Assembly: GCF_905220415.1 (NCBI RefSeq)
Contig: NC_059549.1
Location: 682,001 to 746,000, forward strand
Length of the DNA stretch: 64,000 bases
Source: Colias croceus
Lineage: Eukaryota > Arthropoda > Insecta > Lepidoptera > Pieridae
Direction: 5' to 3'
Each line of letters opens with the position of its first letter. Position 1 is the first letter of the stretch. The position numbers were made by a program, and so were the translations under genes. Under the pieces are notes generated by a model. The model ran no database searches. It was given only the letters and a program-made list of their open reading frames with translations, and was not told the DNA's origin. Shown one piece after another: positions 22,045 through 34,265 of this stretch.

Positions 22045-22440
22045 AGGTTGCCTGGAAGAAATCGCTTCAAAGCGATAAGGCCGCCAATTTGTACGGTGAA
22101 GATTCATTTTGTATGTTATTGTATTTTTTAACCGACTTCAAAAAAAGGAGGAGGTTATCAATTCGGCCGGTATGTTTTTTTTATGTATGTACACCGATTA
22201 CTCCGAGGTTTCTGAACCGATTTACGTGATTCTTTTTTTGTTCGATGCGGCATGGTGTCGAATTGGTCCCATAAAAATTTTATTTGGATAGGCCCAGTAG
22301 TTTTTATTTTATGAGCATTTTTGTCTGTATTTGTAAATGTTGCAAGTGCAAGTTTGAAGTCGGTTGTTTTTAACGCAGTTATTGACTTGTATATCTGTGC
22401 ATTGTACAATAAAGTGTTTTTTTACTTTTATTATTATTAC
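22045..22440 (+). mobile_element. CR1-type LINE 3' tail split by a nested MITE
   Basis: 22045-22128 (GGTTGCCTGG, then GCTTCAAAGCGATAAGGCCG, then CCAATTTGTAC) matches the 3' UTR of the LINE at 46070-46150. The end of that tail (ACAATAAAGTG) resumes near 22407 after a 254-bp MITE. The stem-loop around GCGATAAGGCC is conserved between the copies. Only the 3' UTR is present. Confidence 0.55.
22129..22392 (+). mobile_element. AACCGACTTCAAAAA-family MITE
   Basis: It starts AACCGACTTCAAAAAAGGAG and ends with GAAGTCGGTTGTTTTTAACG. Relatives are at 35292-36486, 36540-36945 and 55243-55490. The interior is conserved (CCGATTACTCCGAGGTT, GATTCTTTTTTTG, CATAAAAATTTTATTTGGAT). It has no coding capacity; a short ORF spanning it is chance. 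Confidence 0.65.
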
Positions 22441-23212
22441 CCTAATGCACCTTATTAGTTATATAGAAAATATTATTGTATATAATGTAAGTTTAAGTTG
22501 TTTCGTCTAGATATAAATAACATAAAATAATAATGTTATACAACTGCACAACACACAGAAATAAGCTTTATTCTGTCTATTTTTAAATACAGTTACTGTT
22601 TATCTCTTTGTTCATAGAAACCCGATACGATCTCCCGAAATTGATAAATTTAATAAATACCATATCTTGTTCGAAATAAACACCAATATTGAAATAATAC
22701 AATTCATAAGACTGAAGATAATCTCTGGAATAAATTATCAGCCTTGGAAAATTCTTCAGGACATAAGTAGACAGTTACTTAACTCTGAGTGCTGTAGTTT
22801 TAAACCGACTTTCCTTTCATCATTATTTATGCGAAAGCAATCAGGATTAGTGAATATGTATAAATTGTGATAATTGTTGCTAACTATAATATAAAAATAC
22901 CTTTTATTCGGTTTACCTACTAGTTTAAATCAATTAATTATTTTTATGTTATTCATATTGTATGAAGGACGTTCCTATGCGAATAATAATTTTTTATGTG
23001 AATAATTGGATAGATACAATTTTTTATAGTGCTGCAAGAAATGGAGTCATTTGCAAGTGTTTTCAAACAATTGTTTTATATTATTTTAAGTTGGTTTTCA
23101 CATTAAAAAAGTAAGTAGCGTAAATTTTGCTTGTCTATGCCATGGATGTACATTTTTATTAATTGTAGCTTGTTTACAATTTGTATTTTCACTTGTAGAT
23201 GGATGTAAATCT

Positions 23213-23382
23213 TCTATAATATAAAAATGAATCCCAAAATGTATTGGTAAGCGCATAACTTGAGAACGGCTTAACCGATTTCGTTAATTATTTTTTTATA
23301 ATATTCCTTGAAGTTCGAGGATGGTTCTTATGTAGAGAAAACGTGAATATGTACCACGGGCGAAGCCGGGGCGGACCGCTAG
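23213..23382 (+). mobile_element. Helitron-like element, Lep1 type (CCCCGGC subfamily)
   Basis: It starts TCTATAATATAAAAATGAAT, ends GGCGAAGCCGGGGCGGACCG then CTAG (23379-23382), and is followed by T. Confidence 0.65.
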
Positions 23383-25003
23383 TTTTAATTAATTGAATGT
23401 ACGCTCTGAACAACATGTCCATTAAATCTCGTGTTTACACAAATACGGTTTTTGGGTCAACGGAGGCTATTGGTTGAGATTTATCGAGTGACCGTTAAGT
23501 GTTGGGGGACACGATACGCTTATCTAAATATAGATTATTGATTTCGGCCATTTATTATGGAAACGAAATAAGGTATGTCAAAGATTTAACGTTACGAAAA
23601 ATGATTTGTTTCTGTTATTTTTTGGGTGTTTTAGAAGATGATCTGTGATATGATTCCGATAGTTTTTATAATATTGTTTTAAATATTAATAAATGATTTA
23701 GTGTGTGATTCGATTCAGATGGTAGAATATTGTCTTAAATTTATCACTACATAGTATAAAACAAAGTCGCTTTCTCTGTCCCTATGTATGCGTGAACGCA
23801 ACAAATAATTTCATAGTTCTATACAAATTATCGTCAATAATATGATTGGTAAATCCATTGATGGATTAAGCAATTTACAAAGTTTCATGTGGAAAAATAT
23901 ACTGAAAATATATTCAGTCAGTCATGAAACTAATTTCCTATAATAGAATAGCTATGATAGAATAATTCGTATTACCTGTACGCAATATCCTAAACGTTCA
24001 AAAACAAATAAATAACTGTATGCATATAACGTTTACGCCATAACTTAATAACTTTCATGAAGGAATAAGTAACTGTATTCAAATATTGACATGATCATTG
24101 CTAAACATAATATTATCATTCTATACGCGCGGTTTCACCTGCAGACTTGAGCAAAAACTTTCATACATTATTTCAACTCTTTATGGGTTAATAAAAATGA
24201 GCCTATACTATTTTAGTTCCAAATTTTATCATATCATTCACTGTAGTTAAACTGGGAAAGTGGAACATAGCAACTGACTGAGTTTTTATTTTTTAAAAGA
24301 ACCATTTTAAAATAACTTTTCACCACAAAGAGTTTTATATATACGAAATATGTAACATTAAACTTTGCCAAAATAATGCCGATGTTAATTAACGAATACA
24401 AAAGTTTGAAACTTAAAGGATCTTAATTAAGGTCCAAAGTTACTTGGCACGTGTGCTAAATACGAAAGTAACGTAGTTATCTGCAAAGGAAAAATCATGA
24501 AAGTGTTTTCTATGGAACAATTAGTTTTGAAGAATTCCCTTCTGGTGTCGAATATAATTTTTTAAACCTAAACTGAAACGTTATTATTATACGTTAAAAA
24601 CTTCTTTAAAGTTCTTTTGAAATTGCTTTAATTTATAAAACACTGTTTATATTAAATCAAGTGAATAAATCATTCCCAGAATCCAATTAACAATAACTAT
24701 TATTTAACAGTATGATATTATTATTTTCACATACCTAATTAAGAATGGCTTCAATTAAAATGTAATAATGTTGTACACTAATTAACATAATATTATGACG
24801 AAATGATAATATTATGTACAATATAATATATATGTACAATACACCGAAAGAGATTAGCGTGTTCAAACAAACAAATTTTTCAGCATTATAATAATAGTAT
24901 AGATTAATTGTTCGCTAAAAATAATATAAAATCAACTGAGGTTTTTCCTAATTGCACGAATTATTTTTTAATTACTATTAATTAGTATCAACTATTTTTC
25001 TTA
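23383..25003. other. Non-coding stretch with Helitron scraps
   Basis: Short decayed pieces occur near 23745-23800 (TATAAAACAAAGTCGCTTTC block) and 24120-24190 (GCGCGGTTTCACCTGC). No gene seen. Confidence 0.4.
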
Positions 25004-25229
25004 TCTATACTTCTATACTATAATATTATAAAGTGGAAAGGTTTGTAATTATGTATGTATGGTTTTCACGCATAAACTACTGGACCGATTTCAAAAATTA
25101 TTTCACCATTAGAAAGCTGCATCTTCACTGAGCAACATAGGCTAGGTTTTATCCCGGAAATCCCCCGGGAAGGAGAACTATGCGGGTTTTTCTTTGAAAA
25201 CGCGGGCGAGGCCGCAGGCGGAAAGCTAG
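25004..25229 (+). mobile_element. Helitron-like element, Lep1 type (GCGGGCGAAGCCGC subfamily)
   Basis: The TC start lies at 25004 or 25012, then TATAATATTATAAAGTGGAA, a body with CTACTGGACCGATTT and TTTTATCCCGGAAATCCC, the hairpin, and CTAG (25226-25229) followed by T. Closest relatives are 59879-60110 and 39954-40180. Confidence 0.7.
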
Positions 25230-25859
25230 TTGCTTCATAAAGGAAAAGTCCTATAACGTTCAGTATCACCTTCCTACATGGTTTATTGTTAAAAATAGCC
25301 CATCTATATTTGTCGCCTTGTCACGTTATTGGCAAGTGACGTTTATTACTCGTGACGTCATAATAACATAATGGCTATTTTTCACATAAGCTATTAAAAA
25401 GTTATGTGAAAGTTTCTGAAGGTTCTATTTTCAGACGTCAATAAGGGATAATTTACGGTTTTAGATTAAAGAGAAAGTTTATACTGAAACCTTAGACTGA
25501 AACTATCCGAATTCCAAATAATACACACCCAGATTTTGTTTTTGTTACTAAAAGCTACATTGTTTAGTTTATGATAAGTTATGATAGTGTAAAATTATTT
25601 GTTTGTAATACTTAATTATTCACTGTGAATGAAGCCAATATTGTATTTTTATTTCAGTACAATCCAACTTTGGTTGAATATTTAGAACATTATTTTAATT
25701 ACTTGATGGCTTTATAGGGTCTCTACTTTAAACCTTAAAAAATGTAGAAGAAAATATTCAAAAAAAAATATAACCATACGGAATAAGGAAAGTATTATAA
25801 ATCGCATAAAAACCGCCAGAATACAAACGAAGTTAAATAGTTGGAAGTAAATTGAATGA

Positions 25860-25977
25860 AAGCACTCAACGTTCATTATCAACATGGCGCAGGCTGCAAT
25901 GGCGTCCTTTTGGCGGGAGAGTGCATTTTTAGATTCGCGCCCATTACCATGAAGGTTTTACGTTTATGTAAACTTTT
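25860..25977 (+). promoter_or_regulatory. GC-richer patch with ATGGCG motifs
   Basis: It contains AACATGGCGCAGGC, GCAATGGCGTCC and TTTGGCGGGAGAG close together, reminiscent of YY1/Pho-type promoter boxes and of the patch at 12600-12780. It directly abuts a GAAGTGAAACTTC-family repeat. No downstream exon can be defined. Confidence 0.2.
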
Positions 25978-26115
25978 TGAAGTGAAACTTCTTTAGGCGC
26001 GTTGAGAGTAAAATTTCAAGGTCGCGTCACGTAAGGCGACGATTTTGGTATCTTTCAATCCTTCCAAAGAAGTTTCACTTCTGACACGTGTGCTCAGCAC
26101 ACACGCTCTTTTTTA
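25978..26115 (+). repeat. GAAGTGAAACTTC-family repeat, subfamily B, copy B1
   Basis: TTGAAGTGAAACTTCTTTA at the left pairs with AAAGAAGTTTCACTTC at 26065-26081. A stem-loop GTGTGC-TCA-GCACAC follows, then a T run. Two relatives are at 38209-38346 and 57565-57702 (inverted). Confidence 0.7.
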
Positions 26116-26401
26116 AGGGAGACAGAAAACTAAGGTATGAGGAAAAAACAATGACATTTATATTTAAAAATAAAGAAACTTAGGGATAAGGAAAAGGAAC
26201 AAAAATAATGACAGAAATATTTTTAAACAAGGAAAAGGAAAAACAACAGATGAAAAATAAATAATGTCTTCAACAAGAGGATCCTCATTATGCTCTTTTT
26301 ATTACACCTCATTTAACCCTTGAAATAATGTATCATTTGCTGTTTAATGAATCTTAAGGTATATACCTAATATTTTAAACGTTATAAAAAAATGTATTTG
26401 T

Positions 26402-26560
26402 AAGCTATTGCATAGCTTCTATCGCGGGCCTTGAGCGCGCTGACCGAATCGAGAAATTCCGTAACGAAAAAACCTCACGCTCCCCACTCCGACGGGCGGA
26501 GGAGTGGCTTGAAGGCATGCTATGCAATAGCTTTACCGCGGCAGTCCCCGAGTGCCACAC
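26402..26560 (+). repeat. Short repeat with AAGCTATTGCATAGC ends
   Basis: AAGCTATTGCATAGC near 26402 and its complement GCTATGCAATAGCTT near 26518-26532 bracket a GC-rich core (CGCGGGCCTTGAGCGCGCTG). It looks like a short interspersed element. No second copy occurs in this window. Confidence 0.4.
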
Positions 26561-26619
26561 GTCTTTTTTTTTTCAATGATTTGGCACATGGATTCCGAAT
26601 ATTTTCAAATAGTTTCCCG

Positions 26620-26725
26620 TCCGCGGCTTTGCTTTGTCGCGCATCAAAATCTGTTAGGTACGTAGTTTTAAAGATCTAAGCATACAGACAAACAGATGGA
26701 GGAAAGCGACTTTGTTTTATAATAA
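26620..26725 (-). repeat. Decayed Helitron-like copy (AAAGTCGCT subfamily)
   Basis: It holds GTCCGCGGCTTTGC at the left and AAAGCGACTTTGTTTTATA at the right, as in 15247-15405, but lacks CTAG. Confidence 0.45.
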
Positions 26726-26728
26726 TAA

Positions 26729-26888
26729 CTAGCGGTCCGCCCCGTCTTCGTCCGTGGTACATGTTTATGTTTTCTCTACATAAGAACCATCCTCGTACTT
26801 CAAGGAATATAATAAAAAAAGAATTATCGAAATCGGTTCACACGTGATGCCGTGACAACGCGAAACGGGTTTCATATAAATATATAGA
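26729..26888 (-). mobile_element. Helitron-like element, Lep1 type (CCCCGGC subfamily)
   Basis: CTAG (26729-26732), then CGGTCCGCCCCGTCTTCGTC, then the body to TATATAGA. It directly follows another decayed copy. Confidence 0.6.
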
Positions 26889-27227
26889 TATATTATGTTA
26901 TATGAATGTTTCTCAAAATGGTTAGATATGCTACTTTTTAATTTAAATTTAATTTATGTTAATGAATTAGGTATATACTTCGTGGACCACGCCGTGGTCG
27001 TTATCAAGATTACTTAATCTATGACTTGGAACTTATGTAGGTACACAATCCGTTAACTTGTAAAGTACGAGAAATTTCATACAAATATTGAGGTTAACAA
27101 TTTAAGCATAACACAAACACGATAATTATAATTAAATGGTAATTGATTATCTAATATTAATTAACAATTAACCTTTCGGTGAGGATTAGCTAATATGCCT
27201 AATATTAATAATTTTGTATATCATTAA

Positions 27228-27345
27228 CTAGCTCTACCACGTGGTTTTACCCGCATTACTCCGCTTCTTAGTCTTAGCGTATTAAACGATTTCCTCAATA
27301 AATGGGCTATCTATAGCCCATTTATTGAAGATTTTTTCAAATCGA
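27228..27345 (-). repeat. Truncated Helitron-like copy
   Basis: CTAGCTCTACCACGTGG, then TTTTACCCGCATTACTCCGC and TTAGTCTTAGCGT are present, after which homology fades. Confidence 0.45.
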
Positions 27346-27497
27346 ATAAGAACCGAAAAGAAAACAACCGACGAATTCATTTTTATCACGCAATAGTTAT
27401 TAAGGTATTTATTTTGTTATTTGAGAACTATAATCGAATTTTTCAAACTTAAATATATAAAAAACTAGAACGACCCTATTCATATAACAAGCATATA

Positions 27498-27792
27498 GGG
27501 CGTTAAAACACCTACGCATTCGCGTGCGGCAGCGAAACAACGAAAAATCTGTCAGTAATGTGGCAGGATTTCGCATATGATAATATGTCTCACTCTAGCA
27601 CATAGATAGATGAAATAGTTGCGTCCTTGTCAGTATTGTTTCGCAAGGAACTGCGAAATGGCCATTACACAGACGCATTGCGAAAAAGTTGCGAAAACAT
27701 TGCTGTTTACTAACGTTCCGCAGATATTTCGCTACGCAGTAGTTTCGCAAAGATTCGCTGCCGCACGCGAATGCGTCGGTGTACTAACGGCG
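27498..27792. mobile_element. MITE with about 38-bp TIRs (CACCGACGCATTCGCGTGCG)
   Basis: The left end is GGGCGTTAAAACACC followed by TACGCATTCGCGTGCGGCAG. The right end carries the complement (CGCTGCCGCACGCGAATGCG, then TCGGTGTACTAACGGC). No clear target duplication: ATA precedes and TAA follows. The interior has several TTTCGC/GCGAAA words and no ORF. Confidence 0.65.
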
Positions 27793-28129
27793 TAACCAAC
27801 TAAAAACGTCTGAAATCAAATGTCAAAAGTTGATTCCACGGATTGCACGTAAAGGAAATCGATCAATCACACAATACATGTGAAATGCATCTGCCCCGGA
27901 AATTTGAGTTCATTTAAGCATTTATTGCATCACTTTACTAGAGAACAATTTTGTGTGGGTGTTTCTGGAAAACCTTTATAAACACCTGAAATCCTAGAAT
28001 TATCTACAGCTTATATTTTCCATTAATAAATACAGAATGTGCGTAATTTTACTGCCGTTGCCGTTGTTGTGTGCTACCTATTTTAATTTTTAGGTCGGAA
28101 AATGAGAACTTATAAATAAAAAAAAATAA

Positions 28130-28376
28130 TGTGTGCGTGTACTAGTGTACCCACGAAAGAAGTGAAACTTCTTTATGACCTTATTTTTCAAAAAAAAATT
28201 TACTTTATGCAACTTTACAGAAATACGTCGTATCAATAGGTAAATATATAATATAGGATAAGGTAGGTGTAATGGTAGGGATAAGAAATAGATGGCGCGT
28301 AAGGGAAAAATGTCACGCGTAACGAAAAAATGTTACACTACATTTTTTCCGGCCCCGATAAAGAAGTTTCACTTCA
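28130..28376 (+). repeat. GAAGTGAAACTTC-family repeat with terminal hairpin, copy A2
   Basis: It has the same structure as 1093-1300, with an extra 30-40 bases (AATAGGTAAATATATAATAT) in the middle. Confidence 0.7.
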
Positions 28377-28843
28377 AAATTTATGTAGTATTAAACTTTG
28401 AAGAGTTTTCCGTTTCCTAAAATATTTCAATCTAAGAATTGAATATAATATCCACTGCTTTTTACTATCGATGAAGTGGGTATAAATCTAAATCGGTGGT
28501 CAAGTCCAAATTCTATCCATTAAAATTAAATTCTTAATATTTGTAACGAGTCGTCATTAATATGATAAATGTAAAAACAATAATAATTTGTAATTGAAGT
28601 TACTTTTAAGTATTTTCTTCTACTGAAAATAATATAAAATCTACCAACGTCAAATACTTTTATATCTTCCTGGGGTTTATATCAAAAATATAAATGTATT
28701 TAAAGTAACAAAAGAACGGGTGCGATTCGAGCGCTATATCGGCGATATAAGCCGACTTAGTGATAATAACTCGATTTAAAATCCACATTCGTATAAAAAT
28801 TTCCACATATGCTGAATGTATAAAATACAAATGTATGGATATA

Positions 28844-29039
28844 CTAGCTGCTCCGCGCGGTTTCACCCCCGTGGCTCCTCTCCTCTTGGTTGTAGCGTGA
28901 TAATATAGGTATCTATAGCCTTCCTCGATAAATGAGCTATCTAACACTGAAAGAATTTTTCAAATCGGACCAGTAGTTCCCGAGATTAGCGCGTTCAAAC
29001 AAACAAACAAGCTCTTCAGCTTTTTAATATTAGTATAGA
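28844..29039 (-). mobile_element. Helitron-like element, Lep1 type (GGTGAAACCGCG subfamily)
   Basis: CTAG (28844-28847), then CTGCTCCGCGCGGTTTCACC, GTTGTAGCGTGATAATA and GCGTTCAAACAAAC, ending TTAGTATAGA and followed by T. Confidence 0.7.
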
Positions 29040-29420
29040 TTTCCCTTTTTATAATATTATCAAGAACCTGAAATAAAAATTAATCACCATTCCATGATTA
29101 ATTAACAAATTTTTATACTTAAATTCGTAAATAACGTTATGATTCACGCATGATCGTCACAGCTTGATTTTTCCATTTAGACCTATTATGTGGCGTTTTT
29201 TCACACAAAAGAAAACGATGTTCATTTCTGATTATTCGTTGATTTGATTGAATCTGATTCAACGTAATTCGAGCTAGAATGTCGAATTGATTATCTTTAT
29301 GCCAAATGCCTGAAAATTATCGTATTTTATACACCTAATTGATTTTCGGTAATGTTGTGAAAATATTCATAGTATTCGGTATTGTTAGAAACATACGTAT
29401 ATTTTAGTTTTAGATTAATA

Positions 29421-29636
29421 CTAGCTTTCCGCCCACGGCTTCGCCCGCGTTTTCGAAGAAGAACCCGCATAGTTCCCGCCATTTTCCGCGATAAAACCTA
29501 TCCTATGCGTTAATCCAAGTTACTCTCTATATGTGTGTTTTTCATTGCAATCTGTTTATAAGTATTTACGAGAATGAGTAACAAACACACACACATTCTC
29601 ACAAACTTTCGCATTTATAATATTATTATAGTAGGA
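29421..29636 (-). mobile_element. Helitron-like element, Lep1 type (GCGGGCGAAGCCGC subfamily)
   Basis: CTAG (29421-29424), then CTTTCCGCCCACGGCTTCGC, GATAAAACCTATCCTATG and ACTTTCGCATTTATAATATT, ending near TAGGA and followed by T. Confidence 0.65.
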
Positions 29637-30035
29637 TAGGATAGGATTGTTGACTTAATTTTTGTTCGTTATTATAGGTGAAGTGATGGATTAAGTAACT
29701 TTAATTCTTAGATCGAAAGTTCAAACTTTTCTTTCAGTTGAGAAGTTTGAACGCTGGCCGTAAATAACATGAAATAACCGACATGTCTTAAAAACTAAAA
29801 AGATTGATGGCATGTTACTTTTATAAATTGGCTAGAATGGCGTTTTCATAGAAGGCCTGTACCTAATAATAGTACTAGTAGGAAAAAAACTGGCTGATGG
29901 TAAAGCAATTGTTGATGTTAACTTTTAACTATTTTAAAACTTTGTATAGAAAAGCTTTCGCTTTCGCTTCTGTTGAAACAAATCGATTTATCCTCATCAT
30001 CTGATAATATAAAACAAAAAATTACAGTTGTTTAT

Positions 30036-30255
30036 TGAAGTGAAACTTCAATCTTTATCGGGGTTGGAAAATAATTTAATGTAACATTTTTTCGTTACGC
30101 TTGACATTTTTCCGTTACGCACCATCTTTTTCGTATCCCTACCACGCGTGATTCGACGTTGTTCTGTAAAGTTGCATATAGTCAATTATTTTTTGAAAAA
30201 TAAGGTCATAAAGAAGTTTCACTTATTACGTGTGAACACTAGTACACGCACACAT
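30036..30255 (-). repeat. GAAGTGAAACTTC-family repeat with terminal hairpin, copy A3 (inverted)
   Basis: It is the inverted copy of 1093-1300 and 28130-28376. The stem-loop is on the right here (GTGTGAACACTAGTACACGC), followed by a T run. Confidence 0.7.
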
Positions 30256-30959
30256 GTTTTTTTTGTATACGTCGTTGTGCATCAATTTTAATATTATCAT
30301 AATGTAAGAACATACATATTATCTATCGCTATTTGTCTTTATCAATATATCTAAAGGCCACAATCAAGCGTCAGTCCTTAGGTATACCAAAGAGAAACTA
30401 GTCTATAATCTATGTTAAGTCAATTCAGTTTCGTACGGAGATTGTTACATTGTAGCTACGGAATATATTGTATGTGTTGATTGTGATTAGATTCTCCCTT
30501 TATGTAGGTACCTTAAGGAATTTTGGTGAATTACATACATTGAAATACGTATGTTTTTGTCAATTCACAGATAAAATATAAATGGTAATTTACAGAACGA
30601 GTGTCTTATTTCAATTTATTTGGCAAATTGTTGTTGGCAAGTTGATAAAATGTAGGTAACTTAAAAGTTAATATAAAAATTCCTAAAGATAATTTCTGAA
30701 CACATTTTGTAATCTACTGAACCGATTTTCATATAATTTACATATTTCCAAGTTGAAATAAATGGTTCGCAAAAAAGCAATGGCGGTAATTCGATCGCTA
30801 ACTTTTTGGAAATGCGTGAATAAATTTGCATGATTATACCTTTAAATTGTGTATTTTATACTAAGTAAATGATATTTAATATGTAGAATTGTAGAGTCAG
30901 TTGAAAGTGCTGCAGTTTCAATAAAATAGCTTTCATAATCTTTTCAAAATCATGTCAAT
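30256..30959. other. Non-coding stretch
   Basis: No gene or bounded repeat seen. Confidence 0.35.
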
Positions 30960-31130
30960 CTATTAATATTATAAAGTTAAAGAGTTTGTTGGTTTTAACG
31001 CGCTAATCTTAGGAACTTGTGGTCCGATTTGAAAAATTCTTTCCGTGTTAGATAGCCCATTTATTGAGAAAGACTAATTATATTATCATAACGCTAACAC
31101 CAACAGAAGCGGAGCAATGCGAGGAAAACA
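30960..31130 (+). repeat. Decayed Helitron-like copy (GGTGAAACCGCG subfamily)
   Basis: It starts TCTATTAATATTATAAAG and keeps GGTCCGATTTGAAAAATTC and CAACAGAAGCGGAGCAATG, but the CTAG end is gone. Confidence 0.5.
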
Positions 31131-31944
31131 ACTGGGCAATTGAAATAAAAAGGCGACTCTACTAGGCACTATTTTTTTCTAGAACAAAACAATAATCTAT
31201 CAAATAATTATACAAATTATACCTATACCATATAATACATATAACAATACATAGTACATACTTATAATACATTCTCACAATCTCTAGGATACAGAAATTT
31301 TAAGCTTTCATTCAGAAAGTTTCGCATTTAAAATAAAAGAATTGTAAACTATCGGAACAGTGCAACTTTATCAGAATCCGTTGGACTGAAAACTTGTTAG
31401 TTAGTTGTTAAAAAGAATAACATAAAGCCGTGGATATATTTCAAACAATGCGAAGACATTTCTATGTATTATTTATTAGCTTATAGTATTGTGGAATTTT
31501 GTTACGGCGCCATGCGGTTTTCTGAATCTTTACATAATACAGAAAATATTTGATTTTCTTATTTGTTAGTAATGGGTACATTAAAAGCTTATAAATCGGT
31601 TTTGATTATATCATCAATAATAATATTCCAAAATAAAACTATCTAACTACGTAAGTCCTGAATGAAATGGGCTATTATTTGTGTTTATTTCGAGCGTAAA
31701 TATCTATTTTTTGAGCAAATAATAGATTATATTTTTATAACTTTACTAGGTATCTATCTCCTTGACCGATTTTATAAAAATCTGTTCTAGATTTTAGAAT
31801 TTATCCGTACGTAAGTGCAAGAGTTTTGTCGTGCAAGTTAAAGTTGGAATTGTGTAAAAGTTTAACCTCGAAAGTTTTATTCAAGTTAAAAATAGTATTT
31901 AGGAACTTTACATTCTCGATACCTTAATCCCTATCCCTACTCCC

Positions 31945-32119
31945 TACTTATTTGTAAATGCGAAAGTAGCTCTGTCTGTCTGTCTGTTACGCTTTCCCGC
32001 TTAAAACTCTCAACCAATTTTGATGAAATTTGGCACAGACAATCTTTAGACCCTGAGAAAGAACATAGGCTACCTTTTATCAAAACACCACACGGGCGAA
32101 GCCGCGGGTGGAAGCCAGT
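31945..32119 (+). mobile_element. Helitron-like element, Lep1 type, CTAG mutated to CCAG
   Basis: AAATGCGAAAGTAGCTCTGT starts the body, with a short (CTGT)n. It ends GGGCGAAGCCGCGGGTGGAA then GCCAG. Confidence 0.5.
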
Positions 32120-32137
32120 TCAATATAAATACAAAAA

Positions 32138-32491
32138 TTAATATATTATGTCTGTCAATCGGAAACTTTCCAATAAACGTGAAATGCGGAGCGCTACAAT
32201 GATATCATATAGCAGATGTGAGAAAGAGATGGCGGTAGATGACTTATATAGCGCTGTCCTTTTCCTACACTGGAAATAAAACTGCTTTAAGACATCATGG
32301 TACGGTGGAGTGAAACTCCATACGTTCTCATTTAATAAAATATTCAAGTTAACATTGAACTCGTTCGCTATTGATTCAATCGCTTTATTTCCCACGTTTA
32401 AGGAAATTCCGGTAGGGAATTGCTTGGAATTGCTCGTGCGTGGTTTTAGGTAAAAGTTGAAGTTGTATTTGGCAAAATATCCTTGTAACAC
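32138..32491 (-). other. 117-codon open frame of unknown status
   Basis: The minus-strand frame has no recognisable domain and its first codon is not ATG (the open frame starts GTG). A piece of it (AGCGCTGTC, then TTTTCC, then ACACTG and CTGCTTTAAGA) recurs near 55997-56035, so it more likely lies in an unclassified repeat than in a host exon. Confidence 0.2.
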
Positions 32492-33670
32492 ACCATTGTT
32501 TAATTGAATTATACAGCATAATGCATATAAAAAATTAGTAGTACCTAGGATATAAATAAAATTTCTAGAGGCCTACAAAATTACGAAAGAACGTTTCAGG
32601 ATCATTTTAATTATGTAAAATATAAGAGCTCTTTGTTAAAGGCGAGATTTTATTGAAAATGTGATAATAAAAAGAAACGCTCAAGGAATTGCTAATATGT
32701 CTGATAGTTTTAATTAGTGTTGTACCAGAAGGTTCGTTCGGAAACATGCATTAAATAATAATTAATAACCACTAATAAAGTAAAACTACGATGGCATTTA
32801 ACGCCAATATTCCAGATATTTCAAATGATTTCACTCAGCTCACAGTAAAAGCAAAAAGCGATCCGGGATCTAATTTTATCCTAGCTCTAAATCAAGAGAG
32901 ACGGACCGACACTGTCTGAAAGCCCTAAGCTAGATCTAGTATATCAGCATTTTAATATTCCTTCAGCGCCTGCTGTAAATTTATCAAACGTCTGGATAGA
33001 TTTTATGTAGAAGATAAATCTTTTTAGAGAATGACTTTTGATGTTTTATTGTTTTGGACGTTTAATTCGTGTTTATTTTAAATAGCGGTTTTAATATTGC
33101 TGTAATTTATGACGACAAAATATTATATTCTTTAAGAACCAGATTTCGCATCGCATGGCGTTAATAATGTTTTTATTGGATTTGTAATATTAAATTTTAG
33201 TGTATTTATATAATACATTATATATATACCTATAGTTGTTAATAATTTGTAAGCTACAAATTTATATAAGCATCGTATTGTCGTCTGTAGTTGAGTAGGT
33301 ACTTAATTGTTTACTAATCTTTGTGTAATAGAGGTCGTTAAACACACATCACAAGTATCAACAGTCAGCAATAATATGAAACTGCTATGCACCTAAAGTT
33401 TAAATAAACAATTTATTTACTACATCATAACGAGAACCACGCATATTTCTAATCAACGTCCCCTTATTATCCTACTTTATGACCCATAACTGCCATAACA
33501 AAATGCATAAAACACGAACGAACTACAGCAACGATTAAAAATAGAAAAAAACGAGCGTTACATAACAATAATTCGCTCGATAGTTGCCCGCGACGCCGCT
33601 CGCCTGACACGGTTCGTCCAATCATGTGGAAACTTGAAACTTCGTTCCATGAAAACGTATGGGTTATTTT
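32492..33670. other. Non-coding stretch
   Basis: No gene or bounded repeat seen. Confidence 0.3.
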
Positions 33671-33790
33671 GAACTAGTTATTGCCAGCAGCTTCGCTCTA
33701 CAAGTTAATAAATTGTATACTAAAATCGGTGAACTAGTTATTGCCCGCGGCTTTGCTCTACAACTTAATAAATTGTATAATAAACCGTGC
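33671..33790 (+). repeat. Two-copy tandem duplication, 60-bp period
   Basis: GAACTAGTTATTGCC at 33671 recurs at 33731, each followed by a CAGCTTCGCTCTACAAGTTA-like run and TTAATAAATTGTATA. The unit resembles a Helitron 3' hairpin (GCCCGCGGCTTTGC). A chance ORF spans it. Confidence 0.6.
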
Positions 33791-34040
33791 TCGGTAACAA
33801 CTCTATTGAAAACGCATCATGATCAATTGCGTAGTTCTATTTACAGTCACTTTGTTTTATAAACTAAGTAGTTATTATGAAGTATGGATTTTATAGTAAA
33901 ATATGTAGCGGGAAATTGTTTAAATTATATCGAGTAGTGTTATGAAAGGACACTTGTTCGCATCGTAGAGACATAATTTCACACTTGACAGTCAATTAAG
34001 GCCATGGCAAGAAATTATAGTTTGGAATATACTTTCATAA

Positions 34041-34265
34041 AGTGAAAAAAAAAAGTGACGTCCCATGTCCCCATAATGGGGTAAGGGGCAGATGCATTAT
34101 ACATCTGTTTCACTGATCGATTTTCTTTAGGGACAAGTAGGTGATCAACCTTCTGTGTCCTGCCAGACCGAGACATTTTTTTTTCTTCGTCTCCACCGGG
34201 AATCGAACCCAGGACCCCTCGGTGCTACGCTCACGCGTCAACCACTGTACCAAGGAGGCGGTCAG
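34041..34265 (-). mobile_element. tRNA-derived SINE with a perfect 12-bp target duplication
   Basis: The flanks are ATACTTTCATAA at 34029-34040 and again at 34266-34277. On the minus strand the head has an A-box-like TGGTACAGTGGTTGACGCG and a B box GGTTCGATTCC (near 34199-34209), as in a Pol III promoter. The body and an A/T-run end follow (ten A near 34045-34054 on the plus strand). The identical duplication indicates a fairly recent insertion by a LINE endonuclease. Confidence 0.8.

Noticed and set aside
26431..26679. 82-codon frame over a GC-rich repeat
   Set aside because: It spans a short repeat and an adjoining Helitron tail; no domain or ATG context.
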